From NCBI RefSeq assembly GCF_029962835.1, contig NC_080583.1, positions 682,001 through 746,000 on the forward strand: a stretch of DNA of 64,000 nucleotides. Direction: 5' to 3'. This document shows, in pieces, positions 22,914-34,878 of this stretch. The position numbers and the translations under genes were made by a program. Under the pieces are notes generated by a model. The model was not told where the DNA came from. It worked only from the letters and a program-made list of their open reading frames with translations, and did not search any database. Each line of letters starts with the position of its first letter. Position 1 is the first letter of the stretch. This stretch comes from Magnolia sinica. Taxonomy: Eukaryota > Streptophyta > Magnoliopsida > Magnoliales > Magnoliaceae.

Positions 22914-23286
22914 ATTATTTGATACTCGGGCTGCGTTTGACGCTTGATACGCAGGCACTTAGAATGGTACACGTGGCATATTAACTCAAATTAAACGGAA
23001 TAAATTGTTCAAATCATTGTCTCTAAGCCGCTTGACAAAAATAAGATTGTTTGAATAATCCCAGCCTCTGATTCGTCTATACTAAGTAAGACCCTTGGGT
23101 ATTTTTATTTTCAACCGTCCAATAGATATCCACCAATCAGATATTTAGATGATCAAATAAGCGTCATCTTTTGCTCATGATGTATCCAAAAGGATACACA
23201 TAGTTTGGACGGTCCAGTGTTCAATTTTTAAGTGATATGTAAGTGTCTGCGTATCATCCATCACACTCTGCCAGAGTATCAAAGTT
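22914..23286. mobile_element. MITE with TTTGATACTC inverted ends (GATACGC family)
   Basis: The left end TTTGATACTCGGGC with GCTTGATACGCAGGCACTT pairs with the right end on the other strand, CTTTGATACTCTGGC with GATGATACGCAGACACTT. Relatives are at 6964-7110, 24950-25005 (one end) and 35584-35860. About 370 bases, non-coding. I did not find a clear target-site duplication. Confidence 0.65.
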
Positions 23287-23324
23287 TTTCTCCAAATAAA
23301 AGGGATCGTATTTGATAGAGGCGA

Positions 23325-23785
23325 TTACGTGCGGCCCCTATCATGGGCCCACCTTGATGTATTTATTCTATATCCACGCCGTCCAACCGTTTTTAAATAT
23401 AATTTTAGGGCATGTGACAAAAAAGGAAGCGGATCCAATCTCAGGTGGACCATGGACCATACTTATAGGAAATAGTGGTGATTGAACGCTCCGACGTAAA
23501 AAACTTCCTACTCCCCTTCAATATTCTCATGATGTTTATTTTCCATACAACCCGTTGAAAGTGTCACGTGAAACTAGATGAAGGAAAAAAATAAATATTA
23601 ACTTATCTAAAACTGGTGTAACCCACAGGAAGTTTTTAATGGTTAATCACCACTCTTTCCTATGGTATGGCCCACCCTAGATTTGGATCTGTTTAAATTT
23701 TGGGTTCATGCCATAAAATAATCTGAAAAAAAATGAATGAACGACGCGGATATAAAATACATACACCTATGTGGGCCCAGGATAA
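23325..23785. mobile_element. Dispersed MITE, GGGCCCACC / ATCCACGCCGTCC family, copy 4
   Basis: The left arm ATGGGCCCACCTTGATGTAT with ATCCACGCCGTCCAACCG is mirrored by GAACGACGCGGATATAAAAT and ACCTATGTGGGCCCA at the right. Internal GTGGTGATTGAACG and GTTTTTAATGGTTAATCACC blocks form a second inverted pair, giving a long hairpin. Confidence 0.75.
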
Positions 23786-24099
23786 GGGCCTCACCGTCTT
23801 GGGCAAGGCCAGGGTCGGACTTAATCCACCCCAGTATTTGATGCTCTGTCAGCCTGCCGAGGCTTCATACATAACTGATAGAAACTTATACACATGCCCT
23901 AGGATATCTGGAAACCAATGTGGATAAGTCACGTCCCAAAATTTGATTGGTTGAAAAATTTTAAAGTACGGTTCGTTGGCATTATTATTATTTTTTGCTA
24001 AAATAAGGGCATTAATTTTCATTTTTGGCCATCTAATTATTGTCCTTCAATCCGATAATCATGTGGCCAAATAAGTACTCTCATTGGTAAAAGTAGACT

Positions 24100-24888
24100 A
24101 GTTACTGAGAAGAAGTCAACTCGGACATCTTTAGCACTCGTCATGACTAATGAACTCCTCAACGGGTAAGAAAGAGAGGTCGGTTACCTTCTACGTATGA
24201 AGGCAGGCCAGCAGGTCAACTATGTACCAAATGATGAGGGGAGACTCGAAGCTCATCTGATTACCTAGGTCGGCTAAGATCACCTCGGACTTTTGAATTC
24301 GACCCTCCACAATATATTTCATCCGAATTCTACTAAGGAAAATAACTCGGCCTCATTGGCGGGTCTGTAGGTGGGGAATCTACACGACACTAAGAGAAGA
24401 GTCAGGGCTCTCCAAAGAATTCAGGTCTGCATACTACCCCCGGTCAGGTCAATAGACTACCCCTCTCCAAGTTGGCCAAGACCACCTCGGCCTATTCCAA
24501 ATAATTAAACCTTATCTGAGAAAGATCTACCCGATATATTATCCTAAGATCTCGAGAGACATCCGCGACATGCTCGGGATGCGGATCTCTAGGAATATTC
24601 TTCGAGAATCTTGGGAGATCGTCCCTACATGTCGGGGATCCGAATCCTTCTACAATATGTAAATCTTCTCTACGCTATTGCCTTTTCTTAACTATAAATA
24701 GGAGCACCTTTAATGGGGAAAGGTACACACAACTCTACGCACAAAAACCCTAATACTCATAGACCCAGATTCTTTGTCTGACTTAGGCATCGGAGGGTCC
24801 CCTGCTATAGCCAGGGTCTCCTTTTGTCTTCTTCGTGTGCAAGTACTCGAAGCTCCCGTGAGGGGTGACTAGATTTCTCCATCAACAA
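24100..24888 (+). mobile_element. Probable solo LTR of an LTR retrotransposon
   Basis: A region of different composition carries TATAAATA (24693-24700) followed by GGAGCACCTTT, an R/U5-like stretch with AAAACCCTAA and GGGTCTCC, and the end CTCCATCAACA at 24888. No primer-binding site, polypurine tract or coding region adjoins it, so it looks like a solo LTR. The left boundary is uncertain (within about 24050-24150). CTCGG motifs recur through its first half. Confidence 0.5.
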
Positions 24889-24949
24889 GTATAATTTTTT
24901 ATTCATGATACATATAAACTCAGACCCATAACACGGAAGGTTGATTTAG

Positions 24950-25005
24950 TAATTTTTGAATGCTTGTATACAATCCATCACACTCAGCCAGATTGAGTAT
25001 CAAAA
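24950..25005. mobile_element. One end of a GATACTC-type MITE
   Basis: ATCCATCACACTCAGCCAGATTGAGTATCAAA matches the right end of the MITE at 22914-23286 with a small insertion. The other half is not seen. The solo LTR to its left may have split the element. Confidence 0.4.
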
Positions 25006-25006
25006 G

Positions 25007-25010
<4 letters not shown>

Positions 25011-25042
<32 letters not shown>
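25011..25042. repeat. (TC)n microsatellite
   Basis: TCTCTC run of about 16 units with one TTT interruption, directly after the MITE end. Confidence 0.9.
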
Positions 25043-25954
25043 CTATGAGGATTTTTAGTACAATGCCCCTCAAGGGATGATTAGTCAAGGATTTAAAATC
25101 TCTTTTAGGGTACTTTTTATTTTCTAAAGGATGAAAAATGCCATTCTATTAGTTTCTCCCTTTGATAGTTTGCCTTGAAGTTAGGTGATTGTGAGTCCCA
25201 CGAAGCCATAAATGAGAACACTTTTTGGAAGATTTGATTCATTTATTTATTTCAGGACATTCTGAGACATCAGAGGATGTTGATTTCATCTTCATCATAA
25301 GCCTCTATAAGCCTTAAATAGACCTAACGGTGGACTTTTGCTCAGAGTTGTTTCATCTAGTGTGGTTCAGCCATGATGTCTTTTTTCCTTAATCTTAGGG
25401 CTATGCCTTGAAATTATTTTTCCAAACTAATGGTTAGAGTAGATTTCAGACATTGTGGGCCCCACAATATCATTTCAAAAACATATATTGGGGCCAGATC
25501 GAAATTCTAACCCATTCAGAGTTTTTTGAAGCATTTTTTTAGAGAGAGGGGATCGCCACCGAAGAAGGTAGTTAAGACCATTGTTGCCACCTTCGTGGGA
25601 CACACTTTAGCAATATTTCGGCATGCTTAAGATAGTAGTCCTTTCATTCCCGCGACATTTCAAGCTTTTCTTCCAGAGAGTGGCACCCCCAACCATTCTT
25701 AAAGTTCTGATGGTTGAAAGGTAGTTGTGTGGGCCTCGCTACACTCCTGATTAGCCTTCAACGATTTATTTCAAGTTTTTCAAGTTTTTTTTTCAAGAGA
25801 GTGCAACTGATATGGAAACTAGAAGTAAAAATACGTAGTTGGTTTGTTTTTTTTTTTTGTGAGGTATGACTATAAGGAGAATTCACAATGAAGGAAGGAG
25901 GTTGTGATATTTGCACATGTGTCATGTGTACAAAATCTGAATGGTCCACATGAT
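25043..25954. other. Intergenic, nothing recognised
   Basis: AT-rich unique-looking sequence with no coding match. Confidence 0.4.
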
Positions 25955-26445
25955 GCAGCACTCTTGGTAAGGAGTCTCGAACACGAGACCTCCCTCATGA
26001 ACCCTAAATCGCATGGGTCACCTACCCCGAGTGTGCCCCTGCCTCTAACAGGTGACCCCAGTCGAGCCCAGTGTGAAAATGCTCTTGCATTAATCATCCT
26101 CGGTGAGGAGTCTCGAACACGAGACCTCCCGCTCTGATACCAATTTAATACAGGACAAATAACCACTTGCTCTAAAAGCTTGAACTGCTAGAGTATGGCA
26201 AATTAATCCCTTTATCCCATAGCCCAGGTCCCATATCTCGTGGGTTAGGACCTCGGCTGAACCCCCTTTGTGGGCCCCAAATCACATGGGCCGCCCACCC
26301 CGAGTATGTTCCCGCATCCCACAGGCTACTCCACTCGAGCCTGGTGTGAAATGCGCATTACTCACCCTTAGTAAGGAGTCTCGAACACGAGACCTCCCCC
26401 GTGGACCCCAAATAGCATGGGTCACCCACCCTGAGTGTGCAGGAT
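25955..26445 (-). repeat. Second locus of the repeat with initiator-tRNA-Met type primer-binding motif
   Basis: GAGTCTCGAACACGAGACCTCC occurs three times (about 25973, 26108 and 26377). The middle one is followed by GCTCTGATACCA (26131-26142), the exact complement of the TGGTATCAGAGC primer-binding site. It is then followed by AGGACAAATAACCACTTGCTC, as in the copy at 4436-5065. On the minus strand the order LTR-like end, primer site, GTGTTCGAGACTC fits a non-autonomous LTR element. No coding region. Confidence 0.55.
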
Positions 26446-26659
26446 ATATATATAATAAATACATCAGTGTGGGCCCATGTAACTTTGATCTCCTTTAAAC
26501 CGTTCGTACAACTTAGAGCCGGAGGAGTGTCAGTGCTTGTCTCGCACGACACGTACCTACAGCAGCTACATGGCTGGTGTGAGGTACACTAGCCAATCCC
26601 AATCCACTTCCATTAGAACGCAGATTGCGTCCTACCACCTCCCGAACGGTAATCCGTTC

Positions 26660-27120
26660 GAGCAGGGCTCTGTGGGGCCTAACATGATATAAGTGTTTTA
26701 TATCCATGCCATTCAACGATTTTCTCAGATCATTTTAATATATGAACTAAAAAATAAGGTAGGTCCAAGGCTTAAGTGGACCACAAGGTAGGGATTGAAC
26801 GTCCACCATTAAAAACTTCTTACGAGCTGGAGAAGTTTAGGATCAAGCTAATATTTGTGTTTTCACTTCATCCACGTCTACATGACCTTATGAATAGGTT
26901 AGATGGTAAAAATTCAAAAACAACTTATTTTTCCCTACATAACCATTACAGTGCGCCCTAGGAGTTTGTAACGGTAGAAATTCAATAAGAACTGTTTTCC
27001 CATGGTGTGGTCCATCTGAGATTCAGATATAACTTATTTTTGGTGTAAATCCCTTAAATTATATTTCAAAATGGATGGAAGGCATGGATAGAAAATATAC
27101 ACCATAGTGGGGTCCACATA
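26660..27120. mobile_element. Dispersed MITE, GGGCCCACC family, copy 5 (diverged)
   Basis: Left TGTGGGGCCTAACATGATAT with ATATCCATGCCATTCAACG; right ATGGATGGAAGGCATGGATAG ending in AGTGGGGTCCACA. The interior has AAGTGGACCACAAGGTAG and CCATTAAAAACTTCTTA, family signatures. Confidence 0.6.
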
Positions 27121-27233
27121 GCACCAGTTTTGTTTCTCTGGTTTTCCTATAAAATCTTTCCGATGAATAATGTGCTGCCAGCACTCGACCTTATGAAAGG
27201 TATAATATGGTCGAGCGTATAGTACCTTTTCCC

Positions 27234-27261
27234 ATATATATATATATGTATATATATATTC
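27234..27261. repeat. (TA)n microsatellite
   Basis: ATATATATATATGTATATATATAT just before the minisatellite block. Confidence 0.85.
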
Positions 27262-27289
27262 TTTTTAAGGGTGGCCACTGTGGTTCTCA

Positions 27290-28265
27290 TATGAGCACTA
27301 TAGATCCCACTGTTGATCACACTTGGGCACCATGGATCCCATTTGCCCAATGTAGATTTCACTTATTAATAGTGGAGGTCACTTAGGAAATGTGCATGGA
27401 TCCCACTTAGCCACCTAGATCCCACCTGTGCACCCCGTGGATCCCACCTACGCACCCCGTGGATCCCACTTGGGCAATGTGAATGTTAAATTGAATGAAT
27501 GTGGATGTGGATTTTGAATTGAATGAATGTGGATGTGTATATCAATGTTGAATTAAATAAGTGTGGATGTGGGATGTGAATGTTGAATTTAATAAATGTG
27601 GATGTGGATGTGAATGTTTAATTGAATAAATATGGATGTGAGTTGATGTGAATTTTGAATTGAATGAATGAAAATATAATTCGATCCACAGTGCCCAGGG
27701 GTGATCCCCCCGCCCCTGGTGCGATCCATAATGCTTAGGTGAGATCCTCCCAGGTGTGATCCACAGTGCACAGGGGGATCCACCCCCCTCAAGATGTGAT
27801 CCACATTATCTCAATTGAGATCCACTCATCCCAGGTGTGATCTACAGTTTCTCAAGTGGGATCCATCCCTCCCAGGTGCAATCCACACTTCCAAAATAAT
27901 GATTATATTCATTCAAATCAACATTCACATTCATCTCCACATGCACATGCACATCTATACCCACATTTTCATTCATAAAATTCACATTCAACCTGATAGT
28001 ATTATAATTAATCATTTTTCATCAAAGGAAAAAAAGAATAGCTTATCATTTTTTTATTCTATCATTGGATATAATGGTAAGGGAAAGCCTATTATTACTT
28101 GTTTACAAATATCCAAATTTTGATGCTTAATACCCCATCCACATCCACATTCAATATTTAATTTATATCCACATTCATATCCACATTCAACATTCATGTC
28201 CAAATCCCTATCCCCATTGGCATCTACATTCAACATCCACATCCAATGCTCTAAGGGAATCCATC
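27290..28265. repeat. GATCCCAC and GAATGTGGATGTG minisatellite block with inverted halves
   Basis: From 27300 to 27475 GATCCCAC(T/C)T and CACCCCGTGGATCCCACC recur. From 27480 to 27665 the unit is GAATGTGGATGTGAATGTTGAATT-like, repeated about six times. From 27680 to 27895 GTGATCCACAGTGC and CCCAGGTGTGATCC recur. From 27900 to 28240 the inverse of the second unit appears (CCACATTCAACATTCACATCC), so the two halves could pair as a large imperfect hairpin. No coding content. Confidence 0.7.
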
Positions 28266-28294
28266 CCTCCCAGGCGAGATCCATAATTCTCAAT

Positions 28295-28590
28295 GAGGAT
28301 CCTATTGAAAATGCATAATGAAGATCCTTAAACCAAACTCAATGGGGATCCTATAAAAAATGCACAACATAGATTCTTGGACTAAGCTCAATGAGGATCT
28401 TGTAAAAAATGTACAATGGAGATATTTGGACTAAGCTCAATGATAATTGGTCCAAAATGCACAATGAAGATCCATGGACTAAGGTTAATGGGGATCTCGT
28501 TGAAAATGCATAAGGGAGATCATTGGACTAATCTTAATGTGGATCCCGTAAAAAAGGTACGACGAAGATTCATGGCATGTCTACAATACA
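28295..28590 (+). repeat. 48-49 bp tandem repeat, six units
   Basis: Units start near 28297, 28344, 28393, 28442, 28489 and 28538. Each runs GGATC(C/T)(T/C)GTAAAAAATGCACAATG, then GAAGATC and TGGACTAAGCTCAAT. The units have diverged by roughly 15-25% by eye. Confidence 0.75.
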
Positions 28591-29426
28591 CAAGGCAGAC
28601 TTACTGTCATGCCCAAAATTTGAAGCCCGAGTACGGTGACCCCGTTCTCGAGTTCTAGGTTGTGAATTAATGTTTCATGCATCCATTCATCACATTTTCA
28701 TTGGAATAATTATTAATCTAAAATAAATCATAATTAAATAATCTAAACTATAATAAAATTAACTTAAACATTTAAATTTAACTTTATAAATTCAAATTTC
28801 AAATCCACTACTCATACTAAATCCTTACATCACTCTTACTACTTCAAGTTTATAATCTTTTAAAATAAAAAAAAGCTAATATTTATTTCTACTGGAAGTA
28901 GCTGTTTATGTATTTTTTTTAATCTCCATCTTCTCTCTCCTCCTGTAAACTTGCAAGTATTATTAATTTGGTGAGTTAGAAGCTTAATGAGATTATATCC
29001 ACCACGGTTGAATGTATAGTTCTGACATTAGGTACCTTTTGTAATCCGTAGATGCTCACCTAATGAGTCTGACGAGGCGACAAATTAACCATGCATGTTG
29101 GTGAGAAAATTAACCATGTTTATTGATTTGTCGTCTAACCAAAATTCAAATCCAAAGATCCAATCCAAATAACATGTTTTCTATGATGATGCAATGCAAA
29201 TCAATTCCTAAGCACTCCTAATCCAATTCAACATTTCAAGTTCAAGCATACATGATCATGACGCATGTAATGTACATGAATGAATAACTTAACTGAAAAT
29301 TCATAACCAATTGATAAAGCAAGAAATTAATTAATAATGCAATGAATTGTAACAGTATGATATTATAGCATAGATAAATAGAGCACATAAGAGTAAGAAT
29401 TCAAGATACTTAATATTTAAGATAAT
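28591..29426. other. AT-rich intergenic, nothing recognised
   Basis: Left flank of the first CACTA element. No coding match; the sequence is AT-rich throughout. Confidence 0.4.
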
Positions 29427-29429
29427 ACA
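29427..29429. repeat. Target-site duplication ACA, left copy
   Basis: Matches ACA at 37101-37103 on the other side of the element. Three bases is the usual CACTA duplication length. Confidence 0.8.
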
Positions 29430-29440
29430 CACTACAAGAA

Positions 29441-29930
29441 AAGGGGGCTTTAGCCTCAGTTCAAAACAGTGGCTAAAAAGGTTAAAAACTGAAGCTAAAA
29501 CATTTAGCCTCAGTTTTGCCTCAGTTATCCAAACTGAGGTTGAAACCCCCGTGGCTAAATGCTTTAGCCTCAGTTTTAGCAACCGAGGCTAAAATGACAT
29601 TTATACCCTCGGTTCTTTAAGTGAAGCTAAAAGAATATTTTAGCTTCAGTTTTCTCGAAATGAGGCTAAATTAAAATTTTAGCCTCCATTGTTTCCAACT
29701 GAGACTAAATCCAAATTTAGCCTCAATTGCCTCTAACCGAAGCTAAAACTATTTTTAACCTCGGTTCTTAACAACTGAGGCTACAACCTTTAGCCATGGG
29801 AGTTATAGTCTCAGTTTAGGTAACTAAGGCAAAACCGAGACTAAAGATGAATTTAGCCTTTGTTGTCGTCAACTGAGGCTAAATTCAATTTTTAACATCA
29901 TTTATTAATAACTGAGGCTAAATCTAGTTT
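29441..29930. repeat. Left subterminal palindromic array of the CACTA element
   Basis: Repeating TTTAGCCTCAGTT ... AACTGAGGCTAAA pairs, about 35-45 bases per unit, roughly a dozen units. Each unit is an inverted repeat around a short spacer. These are probably subterminal transposase-binding sites. Confidence 0.8.
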
Positions 29931-29934
29931 CTAT

Positions 29935-30281
29935 CAACAAAAGTTAACAATATTATAATCAACCAACGATGGAACCTGTGCATGTTTCCCGCATTTAACA
30001 GCCATCAAGACAACAATCAACACAATACCAACAAAACAATTAATGGTATATTTAAAGTTTTCAAAACAAACAAACTGCCATTGCTGCTGTTGTTGTACAT
30101 CCACGATTTCTGTCATTGCTGCTGCTGGCTTCATTGAGAGAATTTTTCCTTGGTTGTGTTTTTTTGGGAATTACACCACAGGGCACTGAGACTGAGACTG
30201 GGACTGTTGGAGGTCTCCTTCTTGAGGAAGCAACATAATGTGCTGTTTGGCCATTGATACGAGATATGTACCTATGTTTGC
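29935..30281 (-). pseudogene. Possible terminal exon of a captured gene, unidentified
   Basis: On the minus strand an acceptor TATTTTCAG|G at 30282 opens a frame (NIGTYLVSMAKQHIMLLPQE, then a QSQSQSQ run). In a different frame a hydrophobic stretch follows (INCFVGIVLIVVLMAV, about 30020-30075). I do not recognise the protein, and the frame does not stay open across the whole stretch. It is offered as captured coding debris. Confidence 0.3.
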
Positions 30282-30284
30282 CTG

Positions 30285-31030
30285 AAAATAGAAACACAAT
30301 ATTGTAAGAGGATAGATATAAATCAAGAGAGATCATACAAAAGCGTGATATACCCCATAGATTGCACAAAAAGAAATCAAACAAACAGTCTGTGATGAAT
30401 TTAAAAGAGCAAATAAAAAGGAAAATCAAATGAAAGAATCTAAAGAAAATAGAGCATGAGATTGGATGATCACTGTTTTGGTATCCCTGTTTTGTTGCTG
30501 CCTTTGTTTCCTTTTTGTTTCTTAATAAAATCAATTGTCAAAAATAAAAATAAAAAATAAAAAAAATTCATAGTTCGCAGCACAGTTTGTTGGTGTAGGC
30601 TCAAATAGATTGAAGATTATCAGTAAAAACCATCAAAGATCATGCAATTCAAACAGGATGAAAGAAGAACGCAAGTATTCCAAGATCAGATAGAAGATGG
30701 AAACAAGTATCACTGAAACCCAAAGCTACATCAACCTAATAAAATGTCTCATCCACATTTAAATTGGAATACCATCCTTAACTGCTGTCATAGGAGCACT
30801 TCATCAAGTTTATTCAATGCACACACCATGGTTCTTCACAAACTTATCGAAGGCATCCAGCAAAAAAATTTAATAAAGTAATAACTAATAAGACAGTAGG
30901 ACAACTTAAAAATCGGTCAAATTCCAACTCATTGCTCAACCTTATGTATGTCCCTTCACCAATGAATTCCCAATTACTTTAGGAAATAATTGGAAAGACC
31001 AAAAAGATTCCATGGCTTAAAGAGTATCAT
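30285..31030. other. CACTA interior between captured pieces
   Basis: Intron-like AT-rich sequence on either side of the APC6-like exon. I found no further APC6 exon in it. Confidence 0.4.
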
Positions 31031-31033
31031 TAC

Positions 31034-31132
31034 CTGCAAATGATGAGTGTACGCCAGACCTGCATAGGTGCTCAAACTTTGGTCGAAAGGGCAAGTGCCT
31101 TCTCATAATATGAGATCGCCTCATTGTCCATC
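31034..31132 (-). pseudogene. Captured exon of APC6/CDC16 (anaphase-promoting complex TPR subunit), frameshifted
   Basis: The exon is bounded by an acceptor (CTGTCAG|G at 31132) and a donor (TTGCAG|GTAATG at 31034). It reads NEAISYYEKALALSTK, loses one base, then SLSTYAGLAYTHHLQ. This is the last-but-one TPR segment of APC6/CDC16, whose plant version reads EAISYYE.ALTLSTKSLSTY.GLAYTYHLQ from memory. The exon is 99 bases where 100 would keep frame, so it cannot code. Splice sites are kept, so it came from genomic DNA and not from mRNA. No neighbouring APC6 exon is recognisable within the element. Confidence 0.75.
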
Positions 31133-31935
31133 CTGACAGACAACAGATTTTTTTCCTTTTCAGTTTTTGGCATCAAGGCTAATGAAATATGAACTTCAAT
31201 CAAATTCCACAATTAGTCATGCTGCGTGGTAACCAATAGTTCCTACAAGGAGCGTCCATCATTGATAAGAATGTTGTTTGTCAGCTTGGCCAGATGAACA
31301 TCAACCAAATAGACCTTAATCTACTGGTAGTGCATGCTAATCAAGAAATCTCTCAAGGCCAATGGATGGTACAACTTGAAGAACTACAACACAATTAATT
31401 GGTTATGGCCGAAACAATTCTAGCAAGAAAGAATGCAGAAAAGATTCCAAAGATGTTCGACTCAAAATAAACTCAAATTACGAAATGAGAACGTTTCCCA
31501 AACACACATTTTGTCAGTTACCTCACAAATTGTGAGAAAATTCCCTAGTGACTTGGACATTTTTCCATTGTTGATAGTAACAAACCATTGTGCTTCCAAT
31601 AGCTCACATTGCTCGCTGAACATGCAGCACAACTCTGGGCAATCTCACTCTCACAAAGAAGACCCACTCATTACCATGAATGCATAGAAGATGATATTTA
31701 AGTATCATTGTTATGCTCTACAGCAATAAGCTTTAATAAACCAGACTAGGACAAGTATGCCTCAAAATCAGACACAAGTTTAGACACATCCTTATCAGTC
31801 TCTCTATCAAAATGAATAAATGAAACAAAAGCTTAAATTACAACTGATACAGAGACACAAATGATCCATGAAGAATCTTACATGGAATAACTTCCATGGG
31901 AATGGCATCATCAACTCTTTCTTCTTCTTCTTCTT

Positions 31936-31966
<31 letters not shown>

Positions 31967-33281
31967 TTGAATTACTTGAATGAGTCATATAAGAGTTACT
32001 GTAAGAAAAATAATTTTCTGAACTCATGTTACCTCTAGAACAAAATAGATGGCACACTGAATGAAAGGTCCAGCCATCGGGTTAGATAACAAGCAATGGC
32101 TGAACTCTAATAGTCTCATCCCACACTGCCTCATCCACCCCAAAATAAATAAATGAATTGCTAATGGAAGTTAGCTCACCACAGTGGGCCTTTTTTTTTT
32201 TTTTTAAAGGTGGGGGCACACCACCTGGGATCCATAGATAGGAAGGATGCTATACAGAGAAATTGAGGGCACCACGAAATAACTGGGCCTCACCAAAATA
32301 TATACCTCATTCGGGCAGCAACCACAGTGGGCCTTTAGTGAGTCATCATACATGTCAGAGCTCACAAACAACTTGAAAATGGTAGTTTAGTGAGTCATCT
32401 TCCTCAAATGTGACACTCATGCATGGCTATTTATCATTTCAAAATTCACATTAATAAATCAAAGATAATCATCATTTGATTGATGGTTATCAAATGGATG
32501 GTTAACAGTGAATGGTTTAAATTCCAAGGCAAAATCAAACGATTAATTTCATGTGGCTGGTGAAATTCTGTTTTATGCTCAAAGCACAATCGGTTAAGTT
32601 ATTTGTACAATCTAGATTATCATATAACTTTTCCATGTTCTGTTGGAAGAGTTGTTACCATTCTGAACTTGGCAGTTACTCCTCACATGGCACACAAGTT
32701 TAAACAGGCTCAAACAAAGAAAAACCTTGAATGTATCTCAGAATTATTCCAAACAACAGTTTAGCTTCTTGGTGGTGATGCTCCAAATTCAAAAATCAGC
32801 AGTGTGCTTATTTCATTACCACAATAATTTGTGAAAATGATTAGTATTTTCAGCAAAAACAATGACTAGATGTTTATTATCATTTATTTGTGGGCTCCGT
32901 GTACCCCACTGGGCATGGATTTAAGTAGCGTTTCAGAACGTGACTCGTCTGGGGACCAAAACCAGTATGACTTGCCCTTTCTTCGTCATGCCCATAGACA
33001 AATGAATATGCAAATAAAAACTCTACAGAATTATATAATTTTCAGCTCGGTTCTTGAAAGTTACCTATATGCACGCTCTCTTTTGCCTACTGCTATTTTG
33101 CTTTCTTAAAAATACTAGTTTCGCTTACTTTCTTAGAAATAAACTAAGAAAATGGACATAATCATAAAACCATACAGATTAACTTGAAAATAAATAATTT
33201 GGTTTTTTACTATCATCATCCCAAGTATGCTCATCATTAAGGAATAAATATTAGCAGAAAGAAATTGTATTAGACACATAC
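31133..33281. other. CACTA interior, intron-like, no recognised coding
   Basis: Includes T-rich tracts (31919-31968, 32190-32207) and MITE-like wording near 32165-32400 (GGGGCACACCACC, CACAGTGGGCC). No exon I can support. Confidence 0.4.
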
Positions 33282-33786
33282 CTGCAAGTTTTTGTAGATA
33301 TACCAAAACGGTCATAATAGAAGCAAGAACGGAATCTGCACATATCAATTAAATGTCTGAACAACATACTTTATCTAGGTAGTATTAAGAAATATGATCA
33401 TACAGAACTAAAACAGTCCAATCAGATATTTGGATTGTTAACTCATAAGGTGGCCACACGTTTACAAACATAATGGATGGGTTTAAAAAATTGTCAGTGG
33501 ATAAGATTCACCCATAGATGTGTTACCTGATGAGCTGACAAGGCTGATTTTTGGGCCAGTTCATCTACACAGTGAGCCCCACTGTTTGCATGGTTCGGAT
33601 GTCTGCTACATGTGCCAGGTTGGCATGTAAGCTGCATGTAGAGAGGTTCATGAGGGCTCACCAAAACCATACAAAAGAGAATGAAGCTTTGAGATATTAC
33701 AGGTGCATTGATAAGCTTGTTCAGAAGCTTAGTATGCACCTGAACTGCAGCACGTAAACCACCAAACGCAAATGAGAATGCCCTTG
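33282..33786 (-). pseudogene. Two small candidate exons of the captured unidentified gene
   Basis: Exon candidate 33740-33786 (acceptor ACCTTAG|C, donor TTCAG|GTGCAT) reads ARAFSFAFGGLRAAVQ. Exon candidate 33282-33335 (acceptor GTGCAG|A, donor TTGCAG|GTATGT) reads SVLASIMTVLVYLQKLA. Both have good splice signals and amphipathic coding character and lie in order downstream of the 5' part at 34879-35524. I do not recognise the protein. Confidence 0.35.
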
Positions 33787-34878
33787 CTAAGGTTAAATGG
33801 GAATTTGCAACAGAAAAGATGCAGAGTATAACCTACATCAACGATCACTAATTAGAATGGAAGTATATCTTTAACTGACAAGTCTTGTTATTTCTTGAAT
33901 TATCAAACATACTGCTTGTTTTTGTTAGCAAGTGAAAACATGCAGAATCTGTGAAGCATGATCTGCCCTGTTCAAATTCTTCTAAACAATGAGGATTTAT
34001 CGGGTCTGGATGTGCCCGTTCATACAAGTCTCAAACATTGTTTGGTGATCCATGGAACATTTTTGGGTGAACCATACCATTGACCTAATGGGCCCACTGT
34101 GGATTAGGAAAATGTTCCAAATTTGAAGTTGAAAAAGTGTTTCTCCAGAAATCACACAATTCGGGTGATCCTATCCATTGTTCGGAGAACTTTTGAGGAT
34201 GCAAATGGATGGCTAGGAAAACTCCAACCAATGGTCAACATTCAATTGACAGAAGCCTTCCAATTGGTGGCAAAGTTGTTCCAATCAGTAGGGCATGACA
34301 AATTAATGGTTGAGACCTTGTATTTCGGTGCATAGATATGTAGATGGAGTGCTTCATAACTTGGATACTTGTCTGGATACATGTATTCCAAGGGAAAAGA
34401 AAAGAAAGGTAATGATTTTTTCGATGTTGAGGCATGGATTCCATTATTAGGGGTCATGTTTAGGATAGCAAGTGGAAAACTCATATTTGTTTGACAACGA
34501 TCACCTAGTTTCTTGCACTAGTAATCTCACAGTTTGACTACAACATAATTAAGAACAGGAGTTTCAGTTTCAATCAATCTCCATATAATTACAATCATTT
34601 AATTCTCTGAGGTTTTCATAAGGTATAAGAGAAAATAGATACTTGCCTGAACAAGTAAGTTCATCCACTAGAAAATAGATACTTGTCTGTTTTTTTTTTT
34701 TTACCGCTTTGTCATCTCATTGCGGCCTCCGTCTCACATGCAACGCACATGCCATCCCTAGAAACCGTCATGTAGGAGGCGGCATGCCAGGAAATCCCGT
34801 CCCAGTTCGAGCATCTCGATCCATGATGACTGACACCGAAATGATCCACACGAAAACACGGAGTAATCCGATCCATAC

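Noticed and set aside
28015-28293. Frame with alternating M, N, D, C, G on the minus strand
   Set aside because: It reads the CCACATTCAACATT minisatellite.
29441-29930. Regularly spaced palindromic repeats resembling a CRISPR array
   Set aside because: This is a plant genome. The units vary in length, have no unique spacers, and sit at a CACTA end.
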